Notes: a model not told the origin generated them from the letters alone. A DNA stretch of 64,000 bases from Effrenium voratum (GCA_963377175.1 CAUJNA010003079.1:723274-787273), one strand, 5' to 3'; counted from the stretch's first letter, positions 1 to 10,170 are shown. Numbers and translations are program-made.

Positions 1-1458
1 GAGTAGGCGAGCGGTCACGATGAGGTGACTCAATGCCTTCTCAGTGAGTTTGGTAAGATAGCCGGGCTCCAGTCCCCACGAAGCCGCCATCGCCCCGAGA
101 GTGGGTGCGTCGCCTTTCGGCATGCGTTGCCGCGCCTGAAGGAGCTGCGTCGCCATAGAATCTAATGACTTGTTGCCGTTGAGCCGGGATGGGTGATTGG
201 CCCACTTAACCAGCGATGCCAAAGTGGTAGTTGTGGGCGATTGCTTGAGATAAAGGCGAGGTTGGTCACTGGTCCATGTGTAGTACTTGACAACTTCATC
301 CGGCGTGCTGTGCATGGTGAGCAATTGTGACGCCGCCGGCTTGGACGGCGGTGACGACACTCCGTGAAGAGACTGAATGATCCGAGGTTGCACCGCGCTA
401 TCAAACGACTTGCCATCCAGGGCCGCTGCGCTGGCTGTAGGAAGGGAGTTGGCAGGTGACGAGGATGGTGTGTGGTTGACCGGTGGCGGTGTAACCAACT
501 CTGCATCATCCTTCTGGCTTGTCATCGTGGGAGAGGTCGAAGCGCGAAGCGATGCGGAATACTGAGCTTGGAGCAGTTCGTGCGCACGATTTAGATCATT
601 GTACTTTTTGACCATGTCATCTGTCTGGGTGGCAGGTGCGAGAGAGGTGTGATGTTGCTGAAGAAATTGAAGTACCAAGCTGGCCAAATGGTCATGAACC
701 TTGATGCGCTGATTGAAGTCATCGATGTTGAGACCCAGCGAGTTGGCAAGGTCCTTTTCCAGGGTGAGCAGGTTGAGTGACTGTGATCTTCGTAGTAGTT
801 TGGAACAGGTACTCCAAAGTAAGGCCTCGGTGCGAGTGCGAAAGCCTTCCCACGTCACGAATCTGCCGTGAGCAAACGGCCTGAGCAGCCAGTTGGTGAG
901 GCCCCCGTGGATAACCTGAACCAGGCGTACGTCCCTAATATCCATGCCTGACATGTCGCGAAGGTTGCCATGCGGAGTGTTGGCAACAGTCATGGGCAGG
1001 CTGAAGTTGTAGAGCTGATTGACATCAAACATGCCATCTCCAGGTGTCCAGTCAGGCGAGGGTGTAAGCCAGGCTTTCTGAGGACGAACCGGTAGAGCCG
1101 CAGGAGGTCCAGGTGGCGGTGTAGGTTGGGAAGTAGTGACCGGTGGTGGCATCACGGGTGGCATGAACTTGGTTGGCGTGGGGTCTGGAGGGATCGGCAT
1201 CATGTAGTTGATCGCTGGGTGTTGGAATTGCTGTGTGGGATTGTGAGTCGATTGAAAGTTGGTAGGTATCATCGGAAAGTTGTTGGCAGAGTTGTAGCCG
1301 GAATTGTGTTGCCATGAAACCAGGTTGTTCCAATCCATGTTCTCCGAGACCTGGCTGTCATTGTGTTCACGTCGGCGTGCTTTGCGAGCTTGAGGGGAAG
1401 GACTCCGATCACGTCTGCGCCGAGTCCTAGATCTATCTCGATCTTCACGTCGAGACAT
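1..1458 (-). CDS. Long intronless ORF with RS-rich N-terminus, 3' part outside window; probable mobile-element (gag-like?) protein
   Basis: An uninterrupted frame of 486 codons runs from an ATG at 1456-1458 to the window edge. The N-terminus begins MSRREDRDRSRTRRRR, a basic arginine/serine-rich stretch. A proline/glutamine/asparagine-rich low-complexity part follows to about residue 130. A more ordered part (about residues 140-250) contains the segment GMDIRDVRLVQVIHGGLTNW and leucine-rich helices. A second proline/serine-rich linker and a further helical region (about residues 370-486) complete the visible part. The frame stays open upstream of this ATG to at least 1640, so the true start is uncertain. 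Lack of introns contrasts sharply with the kinesin gene on the same strand. The layout (basic head, disordered linker, helical core) would fit a retroelement ORF1 or gag-like protein, but no diagnostic motif such as a zinc knuckle or reverse transcriptase is visible here, so the family is unassigned. It could also be an ordinary host gene. Confidence 0.6.
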   Translation of the reverse strand, partial: MSRREDRDRSRTRRRRDRSPSPQARKARRREHNDSQVSENMDWNNLVSWQHNSGYNSANNFPMIPTNFQSTHNPTQQFQHPAINYMMPIPPDPTPTKFMPPVMPPPVTTSQPTPPPGPPAALPVRPQKAWLTPSPDWTPGDGMFDVNQLYNFSLPMTVANTPHGNLRDMSGMDIRDVRLVQVIHGGLTNWLLRPFAHGRFVTWEGFRTRTEALLWSTCSKLLRRSQSLNLLTLEKDLANSLGLNIDDFNQRIKVHDHLASLVLQFLQQHHTSLAPATQTDDMVKKYNDLNRAHELLQAQYSASLRASTSPTMTSQKDDAELVTPPPVNHTPSSSPANSLPTASAAALDGKSFDSAVQPRIIQSLHGVSSPPSKPAASQLLTMHSTPDEVVKYYTWTSDQPRLYLKQSPTTTTLASLVKWANHPSRLNGNKSLDSMATQLLQARQRMPKGDAPTLGAMAASWGLEPGYLTKLTEKALSHLIVTARLL

Positions 1459-1770
1459 GATGGCACAACAAATGCAAAACCGCAACTCAACACTCTTGAG
1501 AGGAACAAGTCCGATAAATGCAAGTCCATGCAAGTTCAAGCCAGCAGCCAGCGGCAAACCGAGTGAGACGTCTCTATGATCTGACGGCTGTCTTCCCTTT
1601 AGTGAAACCTCGTTCCTGGTTAAATGTGAAATTCCGCTGTTCTATGATAAGCACGTTGAGGTCAAATTTTCCGACAGAGCCGGCCCGGGGTCACACAATG
1701 GGTACACCCGAGGATTCCCCACGAATGGGGTGTACACACTTGAACTCCAGATGGAGAGTGCTAATCTTTC

Positions 1771-1816
1771 GAGTACAACTGATGAGTCTCGAGTACAACT
1801 GATGAGTCTCGAGTAC
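1771..1816. repeat. 20-bp tandem repeat, two full copies and part of a third
   Basis: The unit GAGTACAACTGATGAGTCTC occurs at 1771-1790 and 1791-1810, and a third copy begins at 1811 (GAGTAC). It lies about 310 bp upstream of the ATG of the ORF at 1-1458, on the side where a promoter or LTR edge would be expected if that ORF is an element. No function can be read from it. Confidence 0.7.
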
Positions 1817-2090
1817 CATTGGGAACAAACCCCATCGGCTTGCTGGTCACTTGGCTTCCCTGTAGTTACTTCAACAGGGAAACAGGGAAGCAACAGCGGT
1901 TCAGGGGGGGGACCAAAAGGACGTTCGGAGCATCACGACTTTCTCAAATTGCAGGTACGTCCAGAAGGCGTCCCTTCCGGATTTCACGATCAAACCATCA
2001 CTGTCGTCGTTGGGCAGTGAGTGATGGCGATCCACTGCCCCCCTGCTGCAACGGAAAAAGGTTTTGGTGGCAGGGTATTCTGCCACTCCG

Positions 2091-2113
2091 CACACACACA
2101 CACACACACACAC
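2091..2113. repeat. (CA)n microsatellite
   Basis: Perfect CA dinucleotide run just downstream (minus strand) of the donor of the last visible kinesin motor exon. Confidence 0.9.
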
Positions 2114-2122
2114 GCAGAGCAC

Positions 2123-2253
2123 CAATTCGCTTCGACGCATTCCTTCGCAGCATCCCTTGCCTCCAGGATGCCGAGCACCTTGTGTCTGTCCAGCGCCGTG
2201 GGTGGGAAGCACACCAACAAGGCCGCGCGCGCGGCCGTCTGACTGAAGCAGTC
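2123..2253 (-). CDS. Kinesin motor exon, C-terminal end of motor (ALLVCFPPT)
   Basis: This is the most C-terminal motor exon visible. The peptide ends in ECVEAN and contains ARAALLVCFPPTALDRHK followed by VLGILEARDAAK. It matches the kinesin beta-strand/helix pair normally written as LM-VCVSP then ETLSSLRFA, where the motor packs against the neck. The acceptor is GGCAG|GAC at 2254-2256 and the donor is ATTG|GTGCTC at 2121-2122, a GT donor, so the protein continues downstream. Divergence is strong but the hydrophobic pattern and position fit. The exon lies 670 bp from the ATG of the separate ORF at 1-1458. Confidence 0.75.
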
Positions 2254-2906
2254 CTGCCCGTACACGCAGAACGTGGTGCCCCGTTGCCGTGAAAAGGTGC
2301 GCTTAACACCAGATCGAAAGCGCATACATTCCAACCAAAGGCCGGTGGAAACGGCGAGTTCGAAGGCAGGGAACCTACTTGGTGCCCGTCTAAAGGCGAG
2401 GAACACACCAAAGGGAAAAAGGGAACGCCACAGCAAGGGTAGATTGGACAACTTCAGATTTCTCTGCTATGAGTGGGTCCCAGTCTCGCCGGATATTGGG
2501 TGGATGTCCAAAAGCCCATAGTCAGCTGCGTTGGATAGTTGCAACTATAGGATGGGCAATGCAGAACTGCGTGGCAAAACGGCAATATAGTTGGTGAAAG
2601 CGGAGGCCACACTTCCAATCCCATGTGGATGTGGCTCAGTGTTACTTGGCTTTAAAGGAAACCAAAAGGGTCAACTGCAATGTTTTATTTATTTGAGATA
2701 TTGTGTTTTTTCTTGGAGGGGTGCCCTTAAAAAGAGACCCCCCCCCCCCATTTTGCTGCTTTTCCTTTACTTTCCCTAAGCTGAGAGGCCTTCCTAGCCT
2801 GGCCCCAGCATCGGCTCGACCTCCGCAGGGTCCCAAATCTTTTTTCCCGGCAGCTTGGTAGATCTCGTTCTCGGGGGAGCGGCCAGAAACGCAAGGGAAC
2901 GATTTA

Positions 2907-3020
2907 ACTTGTTGGTGCCCAGCAGGGACTGAAGGAATGACCCCCTACAAACCATCCCTTGTGGTTTCCTTTAAGGGGGCCCCTAGGGTCCCTCATTCCG
3001 TACCTATCGCACCAGCAAGT
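2907..3020. mobile_element. Family C inverted-repeat element (MITE/introner-like)
   Basis: It begins AACTTGTTGGTGCCCAGCAG and ends CTATCGCACCAGCAAG, imperfect terminal inverted repeats. The interior carries GGAATGACCCCCTACAAACC and TTCCTTTAAGGG, shared with copies at 9.96, 21.9, 34.0 and 44.6 kb. Confidence 0.7.
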
Positions 3021-3894
3021 GAAGAAGCAACAATCGCCGGCTCCAGCCTTTTCTTGGGCCTTTTCTTGGGCTCTCTGAACTTGCTGTTGGCTGAGCTGGA
3101 GAAAAACGCCCTGCAGGAAGGTTCCACTTCAAACGGCCTGCAAAAAGCCGCTTGGCCCTTATATAACTTTCCTTCGTGTCAGCATGAGCATATGCCCCTG
3201 GAACATGGCGGGGCTTCTCGGTTTCGCCTTATTCAACGCATGTCCATGCGCGCGTGCCACGTTTCCAAGTTGGTCTCACCTGAATAAATTAGCAACGCAA
3301 CCCTTAGGGCCATCTTCCACCCAAGCCCAGAGTATCCATTTACCAGGTATAGTAGGTCACCAAAGCTTCAAGGGAACCACAATTGAAAAACCAAAAGGAA
3401 ATAGTTGGATACCTACGATACAGGGAAGATGGGATCCACTACTGGGTTCCACAAACCCCAAAAAACTCGGACATCTGTGCGAACGCGCACAACGATTGCT
3501 GGTCCCCTCTGCACTTCCCCAGGGTCACCGTCGTTCTAATTTGAGCCCTTCGGAAGCTGCTACCAGCTTCCCACTCCAACGAGCTACCTAGGGCTTGCCC
3601 GGGATCTGGGAAAACCTGGGATTCAATTGTTTGTTTCTACCACATATGGCTGCGGCTCAAAACAATGTACCATAATGGCACCTTGAAAAAAGAACCAAAG
3701 AGTAAAACCTGCGTCGACCTGCGTAACCTTAGCTCTTACATGTTGAGCCACACTCATATTGGGGTCAAGGGCAAAAACTTCGTCGCTTCTTCGATGACTC
3801 ACACGCCGCTCGCCCGCTCGCTCGTTGCTCCTGCAGAAGCTCCGTAAGGACCTGCAACCCAAAAGTATGAATTCCGTTGCAACTCCCTTATGAT

Positions 3895-4026
3895 TGCTGG
3901 TTCAAAAGGGGAATGATAAATGGAATGAACCCTATAAACAATCCCCGACTTGGTTTGCTCTCAGAAAATTCCTTCCGATTCATTCCCAACACCCGGAAGG
4001 TCGTTCCCTACCGAGCACCAGCAAGT
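3895..4026. mobile_element. Family C inverted-repeat element
   Basis: Left end TTGCTGGTTCAAAAGGGGAA and right end CCGAGCACCAGCAAG are inverted repeats. The core AATGATAAATGGAATGAACC matches the other family C copies. The middle is longer and more diverged than in the 21.9-kb copy. Confidence 0.7.
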
Positions 4027-4084
4027 AACTGATCCTGTGTTTGAAGGGCGGCAAGCCCTTGGATACCAAACCAAGTAAATTTGT

Positions 4085-4175
4085 CCACTGATGGTCACTC
4101 TTGAATGCAGCGTCCATGTGGCCTATAAGTGCAAATTTATCGGCGCCCAGAAGGCCTCTCAAAGCAGGTGATGGC
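4085..4175 (-). CDS. Possible kinesin motor exon (SPALRGLLG)
   Basis: The minus-strand peptide SPALRGLLGADKF could be the counterpart of the RNS-LT-LL-SLGG stretch expected between the switch II exon (about 6.9 kb) and the last motor exon (2.2 kb). Acceptor and donor are ambiguous and the resemblance is short. This is a position-based guess; the segment may be plain intron. Confidence 0.25.
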
Positions 4176-4249
4176 GCAGAGATTGCACAAAACAAGCGCA
4201 CGGCGAAACCCCCTCCCCCACTTGCCTTCAGAAGTGACAGCTGCCTCCC

Positions 4250-4939
4250 TTACCTTCCGCCCCTAAAAACGGCAGCTTGATAAAACGGTCGATTGAACAA
4301 AAATCGAAAAATAAAACTCGGGGAACCCGAGCTCAAAAAACCCGCTGATGCAAGCATAACCAACCTGACCATATGTGCAAGTGAATGATTGCCCATGCGC
4401 AGCGAGGAATCAACTATGGTTGCAGCCATTGAGCTTCTCACATCAAGAAACATACCTGGACCCTCATAAAATCCAAAAAAGGGAGACAGACCCTCAAACC
4501 ACCCACAAAATCCAATAAAAAGGGGACCAGGCAGGTAATTCTCCCAAGCGGGCGGGACAGGTGCAGGATGGGTGTCCAAACTTTTTTCCTCTGTCCATAT
4601 ACCTCTTACTTGCCATGCCTGCGAACAAATATTCGGAATCCCTTTGGAGAATCCCTCACGAGGGCCCGCACGTCGCAGCATAGAACCTGCTCGTGGGCTC
4701 CATGATCTTAACGTCAAGTTTCTCCGCCCCTCGAAGCAGATGATTTCCTCGAAAAGGGGAAGCCCCCCAATCTTAGCCTGGTCCGTACGCACATGCCGAA
4801 TTCGAAGCGGCCCACTCGAGGCCTGGCCGGACGCGTTCGGCTCAGGGAGGCTCTCCCGGGGAGACCTGAGAGAGGCTACACACCAGGGCGTTCGGGTTCT
4901 ACTCACCTCCGACTTAGTGGCTTGGCAAACAGCAGCCAA
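4250..4939 (-). other. GC-rich segment open in both directions, significance unknown
   Basis: A 229-codon minus-strand frame overlaps a 128-codon plus-strand frame (4572-4958). The GC-rich core at about 4660-4910 does not resemble the surrounding intron mosaic. The minus frame includes PEPNASGQASSGPLRIRH and the plus frame WSVRTCRIRSGPLEAWPDAF. I do not recognise either. It could hold an undetected exon, a retrocopy, or organelle- or rRNA-derived DNA. Confidence 0.3.
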
Positions 4940-5276
4940 ACTTCTTGATTGCTATTAAAATGGTCATAAACGGAAAGAAAAACCAAGAACTTAAGTGAGA
5001 ATTTGTGTGGCTTCTGTTTGGTGGGCCTAGGGGTCCTTTTGGAGAGAGGCATTCCCGTCATGACAAGCAGGACAACCTGCTCGGAAGCGGCAAAAGCCAA
5101 GAAATTTCGCAAAAAAAAAACGTGGCATTCAGGTTCTTTGTTCAAAAAACGGCGCATGTGTCGACTTGATGATTTAACAGCTTTTCTAGCTCTTGGGAAC
5201 CTACAAATACCTATATACACAAATATATATATATATATAGTGTGTTGCTGGGGCGGGGGGGGGGGGGGGTACCATT

Positions 5277-5395
5277 GGCCATGGGTCAAAAGCCCGTACC
5301 CCCAGGGAACATCCCAATCCCCACTAAAATAGACTAAAATGGGTGGTGCACCTACCCCAAAACCAAAATGGACCATTGGTTTTGACCCACAGCCG
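5277..5395. mobile_element. Family D inverted-repeat element inside a TA microsatellite
   Basis: Ends are TTGGCCATGGGTCAAAA and TTTTGACCCACAGCCG, terminal inverted repeats. It is flanked on the left by (TA)n at 5223-5239 (with a G-rich run between) and on the right by (TA)n at 5400-5417, suggesting insertion into TA-rich target. The interior GGGTGGTGCACCTACCCCAA recurs at 12.7, 24.1 and 53.3 kb. Confidence 0.8.
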
Positions 5396-5417
5396 TAGTT
5401 ATATATATATATATATA

Positions 5418-6250
5418 ACAGCTTTGCCTCATCCGTGCCAGACAACGCCTCAAAGTCGTCCAGCCTGAATCATTCACCTGCGAATTCTACCATAATTCCA
5501 CAAGCAGCACTAAGGATCGGATGCCCCGAGATTCATGGTGCTGCAGTTCGAAAGGAAGCTTTGGCGCATGACAACCCCCCCTACCTTAAGGGAACAGGGA
5601 TGGTGGGGGGAGCCCAATTCCAGATGTCTAGCCCCCACAAAATGGAAAATGGAACCACACATGGAATTCCAGGGGTGGGTTATGAACATGTTCCACCCTA
5701 GTTCCTTTGAAGCCCAGGCACGGTGTCAGAACAAGAACGCCCTTTTCTCCTCCAGGAACCGGATGACGCCAGCTAGAAGTCCTAACCAATATGCTAGCAC
5801 CAGGGTTGGCAGATGCCCCTACCACGTGTGAGCAAGTACTTCATCCAGTGTCGAAGGTAAATGGGGATAGCCTATCCTTTCCATCGTAAACTGCGAGAGC
5901 CGCTAAACGTTCCGAACCAAAAACACAAGCCATCAACCAAAATGACACCCTTTGTCATGAATACACCTTTTACACCCCCCCCCCCCCTCCCCGGGAAATA
6001 AACGCTCGATGGCTTGTTCATGCTCAGGAAAGCCCCTCACCAAAGAGAAGGGAGTATAGACTCCTTCCAACGGGTGGCGAGAGGCAAGCATTGGGTTTAA
6101 AAGTTTTATTGAAAGCACACATGCCAGGCACGGGGTGGCACGGGAGGCAAGTTGGGGGGCATGAGCCAGCAGGCTTCACTGGATTTCCCCCTATTGATCG
6201 GCGACGCCCAAACGGACCGCAGGCTTGGGTGCGGTGGAGGAACCCCTGAC
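5418..6250. other. Intron stretch without recognisable feature
   Basis: Apart from a poly-C run near 5976-5990, no repeat family, exon or RNA gene could be supported here. Confidence 0.4.
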
Positions 6251-6314
6251 GTCTGGGGCATCCAAGCGGCCAGCTGCCGGAAGGCAGGCCCATGCTGCGC
6301 CGGCGCCGGGCCAC
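6251..6314 (-). CDS. Candidate kinesin motor exon (AFRQLAAWMPQ)
   Basis: GC-rich block with acceptor AATCAG|GTGG at 6315-6317 and a GT donor after CCAGAC at 6249-6250. The frame giving GPAFRQLAAWMPQ resembles the helix-4/helix-5 stretch of kinesins (often FRAL--V--AL), which must follow the switch II exon at 6.9 kb. The phase could not be reconciled with that exon, so frame and borders are provisional. Confidence 0.4.
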
Positions 6315-6915
6315 CTGATTCTCTCCGCCGCATGGGGTCTCCAAAAGAATTTTGGGTCACCCAAAAACCAACTGCCATAGGTCTCCACCAACTGCCAAGG
6401 GCCAACTACCCCAAAATGGAGATACACCAAAGCTGGTGGTTATACAGGGCTTCTACATGGGTTCTACATGGGGCACATCGCCACAATCCATCCCCAAAGC
6501 CGATAGGTGGGCTATGTCCATTTGGGGTGTGTAGAAGTTGGCTCGAGGTAGGCGACATAACGGCAGAAAAGATTTGATTGTATGCCCAGTTGAAAAAGGG
6601 GCTGGTAGAGGTTGGATCTTCACAAAAAAACAAAGAATATGAGCCCGGGTGAAGACACAACCTTCGGCGATGGCATCAAGCCCACGTCAGTTCACAGCGC
6701 CAAGCGCCAGAGCCAAGCACTTGGGGCCCCTCAGTGCCCAGTGCACAGCCCCTCTGGTGCCGAGAAACTCTCCAAATTCTGCTCTGGTCGCAAAGCACCC
6801 GCTCCAATAGTGCCAATGATGCTCCAAAACCAGCGAGCCCGTTCGAAGGACATCTGGAAATTCATTCAACTGGACCCATCTCCCTTCAGCCCTCTACCCC
6901 TCTATGCCGCCCCGC

Positions 6916-6985
6916 CGATGCCGCCACCGCCCGGCTCAGTGTGTGGTCTGGCGAGCGCGGAGCGAGGTCTGCTACCAGCAACTGG
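6916..6985 (-). CDS. Kinesin motor exon with switch II equivalent (LLVADLAP)
   Basis: The peptide QLLVADLAPRSPDHTLSRAV follows acceptor CTACAG|C. It occupies the place of the kinesin beta-7/switch II strand, normally L-LVDLAGSE. DLA is kept, but the invariant glycine and glutamate of switch II are replaced (P and S). The donor after GCATCG is GC. The phase with the exon at 7794-7866 is off by one in my reading, so an acceptor shift or an unseen small exon is possible. Confidence 0.65.
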
Positions 6986-7793
6986 CTGTAGACAGCCGCG
7001 CCTGGATTCGGATTGCGTCAGCACGTGGCTGTGTGTATAAATAGGGGGCTCCACCAAATCTGGGTTGCTTTCTGCTCCCCTGCTGAAAGTTTAAATTTGA
7101 GTTGCCTAATGGAAACCCCATAGGTCGGCCAAAAGTTAAAAAGTCCCAACATCCCTTGGCAAAATGCGCCAAAGAAATAGAGCCGGTGTTCCTCTTGTGC
7201 TCTCTTTAAACCAAACCCACAATTTCCAGTACTCTTTTGGAGAACGGTGCGGAGACCGGTGTTGAACACCGCCCCATGCTTCAACATGTGTCTCACTTGC
7301 CTGAAGCACCCAGAAGTGGAAGGTGATCACTTTTTGGGCCAAACGGACCAAAAAGGCGCAACCAAAGGGTCAGATCCGGTCATTTGAACTCTTGGTTGCT
7401 GTCGACCCCTCTGCACAAAAGTGTTTGACTTTTTGCGGAAGAAATAAAAGAAAGCCCTTGGTTTGCCAACAAGATAACGTCTCAAGATCCAGCCCAACAG
7501 CTGCCGAGCCAGGCTTTCTCCGTTCATTGAAGCTTTGGAATCCGCCGGGCCCTATCCTTGGAGTCTCCCCCACAAACCACTGCCCTTGCCAATCCTCGGC
7601 TTGCCCTGTTCACCAAAATCCTATGCCGGGACTGAAGACACGGGTCTGTCTTTTGCGGGTGCGCTTTTGGGGGTGGGTTTGAGTGACCTGGTGCTATGCC
7701 TGCCTTGATTGAGTTGAGCATCAGGGAGACTCTCTTGAAGGGAAACCAATGGGAGAGAAGCCCATAGTCCCAGCATGCTTCAAGGCTTCCCGC
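6986..7793. other. Intron with family G and E fragments
   Basis: It contains family E-like text (CACCCAGAAGTGGAAGGTGATCAC at about 7297-7325) and a family G fragment at 7386-7447. No exon was identified. Confidence 0.45.
7386..7447. repeat. Family G repeat fragment
   Basis: The text CTTGGTTGCTGTCGACCCC followed by CTGCACAAAAGTGTTTGAC recurs at 14.9 and 45.85 kb with the same order and spacing. Confidence 0.6.
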
Positions 7794-7866
7794 CTGTGTG
7801 GCGGTTGCGCCGAGTGATGTGCAAGATGAGCACTGCTTGCCTGGGCCCTGGCCGGCTCCAAATCTC
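7794..7866 (-). CDS. Kinesin motor exon with switch I region (AVLILHITRRN)
   Basis: Acceptor GCGCCAG|GAG and GC donor ACACAG|GCGGG. The peptide SRPGPRQAVLILHITRRN lies where kinesins have N--SSRSHAV-T--V. The hydrophobic beta-strand is kept, but the SSRSH box that senses the ATP gamma-phosphate is not recognisable (SRPGPRQ). One or more residues between the preceding exon (9.6-9.8 kb) and this one seem missing, so another small exon may exist at 7.9-9.6 kb. Confidence 0.65.
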
Positions 7867-8968
7867 CTGGCGCCGGAAACGCTTCTTCGATCGCCTGTGA
7901 CGGGAACTTGAGGCCAAGCCGCCACCGACTTCTGAAGTGATACAGCCGACAATCTGGACTCGCCTGGAAATTACAGTGGAAAGGGTGCCCTCAACACGCG
8001 CACCCAAATCATGATCTTCTCAATCGTGAGATGAAAGGAAGCCTCAGTCAGGTTCGTCCTCTCGGCTGGCGAGAACAATATACCTCTATATATGCATGTA
8101 TGATTATATAATATATATATATGCTCACCTATGTTTCAAGCAATGCACCAGGGATGTTGTGAAACTGTGTCCTGCCAACCCGTGTGCTGCCAGGAATCCA
8201 CTGGCACTGGGCACTTCCGTTTTTCAGATTTGCCGTACGCCGTACCTCTTGGCAGAAAGGGTGAAGAAGGCTGGAACCCATTTGACCGGTAAGTCATAAG
8301 TGCCAATGGAGTTGCGCTTTTCAGGGAAAGCCCTGAAAAAAAGGGGCGAATCAAACAGGGGTGGTGATTCCACTATAGCCAAAAACACATTTGCCCCAAC
8401 ATCTGTTTGATGCTAGCCCATGCTTAGTCAACCTGCAAACTTGAGCCGTCGTTTACGAAATCGTGAGCCCCGTTGGACTAAGCCAATCTGCCAACTTCAG
8501 TCGAAACATCTGCAATACGAATCGGATCCCAGACATCCTTTGGGCTTTCGCTAATAAATAATAACCCCAGGCCTCGCAACCATTTCCCTACGCCGGTTGT
8601 TCTCATCGCCTGGCCAACATCCAACCATAAACCCATAATTTTGCATGGCGCATTTTTTGGTACATCTAGTATACCACTTGAGCTTCAACCTGGGAACCAT
8701 GAATGCTTCTGTGGTCATTCCACCTCCATATGTGAATATCTCCCCTACAAAATATGATATATTTCCGATATAGCGATAGATCCGCTTCAGAACCAACAAG
8801 GGCAGTCTAGGGGTTGATACCCCAGTCTGTTCCACCATCGCTCTTTTCAGAATTCACACGCCGGCCGCTTTTCCCGGGGTTTCCGGCGGATTTCTAGAAA
8901 GGATCCATACAAAAAAGGAGGCGTAGAAACACCTCCTCACTGAGCCAGTAATCAGCCAAGCAAAAGAA

Positions 8969-9068
8969 CAGGTGCCTGGAGCCTCCACGACCCCTAAAAA
9001 ATGGAGGCATGACCCAGAATAATGGGATCATTGACCCATGTTTTAAGGGTCAGAAGGAGACTCTAGGT
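8969..9068. mobile_element. Family H inverted-repeat element
   Basis: Starts GGTGCCTGGAGCCTCCACGA and ends AAGGGTCAGAAGGAGACTCT. The arms fold back: GACCCCTAAAAAATGG against CCATGTTTTAAGGGTC. The centre ATAATGGGATCATTGACCCA matches the copy at 32.76 kb. Confidence 0.7.
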
Positions 9069-9628
9069 GCACTTTTCAGGGCCATTGAAGAAAAAGGGAG
9101 TGCCGCCCAAGAAGAAAGGTGTCAAGTGTGTTGACTCGCTGGGTTTCTCGTGCCTCAAGCCAAAAGACGAGGCAGGGCAATCTGCACCAACTCACTTGCC
9201 CCTTAGGGACCTGGAAATGAAAGTTGGTGAACCTTTTGGGGCCACTAAAAGCTGGGGAAACCAACAAGGGGAAACCAAAAGACTTGAAAAGCCGGAAATA
9301 TCCTCCCAAAGGCGCAGAGCCAAACGTCGCCTTCCCCCACTTGAGTGGATTGTCCACCAACAAAAACACCGAAACTTTTGATTTACCCCTAATTTTACAA
9401 CCAAACCCAAAGAAGTGACTCAAGTCCGCGTCAGGGGAACTCAGGAAGTGAGCATTTGCCCCTGAAATGGCCACCAAACACCAAACAAAGCGTCCAGTTG
9501 GCCGAAAAAGCCCTCAAGCCGAAAAAACTCCGGGAAGTCAGTGAAGGCGCCCTTTTGGGGGGTCCAACAAAACCCTCAATCCCCCCCCGCCGGGTAGCGC
9601 TCCGCACACCTCGGCCCAGAGGTCAAAC

Positions 9629-9769
9629 GGCCCCGGTCCTGGACCAAGTCCTTGAGCTCCCGCAGCGCCGCGCGCCGCGTGGCCGCCGCCAGCCTCACGG
9701 GGCCGCAGCGCAGCGCCTGCGAGGGCCCCGGGCCTCGCGGGCGCAAGGCGAGGCGGGAGGGCGCGGTCT
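9629..9769 (-). CDS. Kinesin motor exon before switch I (VRLAAATRRAALRELKDLV)
   Basis: GC-rich exon with acceptor CCGCAAG|AG. Its first two bases complete a codon with the one base left by the preceding exon (10842-10878), giving ETAPSRLALRPRG and then GPVRLAAATRRAALRELKD. This matches the kinesin loop and alpha-3 segment (L-IR----G--V-GL--V-V-S-EE---LL--G--R) before switch I. Donor candidates are GT after CGGGGCC (9629) or GA after GTCCAG (9639). The second would join in phase with the exon at 7794-7866. Confidence 0.75.
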
Positions 9770-9957
9770 CTTGCGGTGGGTTTTTCGCTCAAGGAAAAGC
9801 GGCGAAAAAAGCAGGGGCTGATGCTTGTGCTTTGCTTTTTTGTTTTGTTTGGCCATGTGTGTTGTGTCTTTGTTGGAGTTGGCACCTCTCTTTTTGCGGT
9901 TTTTGAAGGGACTCCGAAAGGACAACCACCGTTGTCGGGAGTTCTCATCAGAGTTTT

Positions 9958-10072
9958 CCTGCTGGTTCAATGAGAGAATGAGAAATGGAATGACCCCGAC
10001 AACAAAACATCCCTGAGATGGCTTCCTTTAAGGGAATCCCGAAACGGTTCATTCTTAGCACCACCAAGTCTT
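9958..10072. mobile_element. Family C inverted-repeat element
   Basis: Starts CTGCTGGTTCAATGAGAGAA and ends TCTTAGCACCACCAAG. The interior TGAGAAATGGAATGACCCC and TTCCTTTAAGGGAATCCCG are shared with other copies. Confidence 0.75.
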
Positions 10073-10078
10073 AGCTCA

Positions 10079-10170
10079 CTTCCGGTCGAGTGGATTGGGC
10101 AAAACCGTCCAAGCTTGTTGCCTACCACTAAGCTCTTCCCGAAAAGTATCAAGCCAAGGAACTCAGGAAG
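10079..10170. mobile_element. Family F inverted-repeat element
   Basis: Starts ACTTCCGGTCGAGTGGATTG and ends CAAGGAACTCAGGAAGT, with imperfect terminal inverted repeats. The interior TACCACTAAGCTCTTCCCGA matches copies at 39.4, 48.5 and 53.8 kb. It lies seven bases from the family C element on its left. Confidence 0.7.

Larger units (their letters stand above)
2254..4080. other. Intron; one family C element, otherwise nothing recognisable
   Basis: No exon was seen. The stretch holds a poly-C run near 2741-2750, a family C inverted-repeat element near 2907-3020 and the start of another at 3890. A fragment with a family D end (GGCTGCGGCTCAAAAC) lies near 3648-3664. Confidence 0.5.

Noticed and set aside
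1771..1816. Hammerhead ribozyme suggested by CTGATGAG
   Set aside because: No GAAA core or matching stem I/III sequence follows at the right distance; explained as a simple 20-bp tandem repeat.
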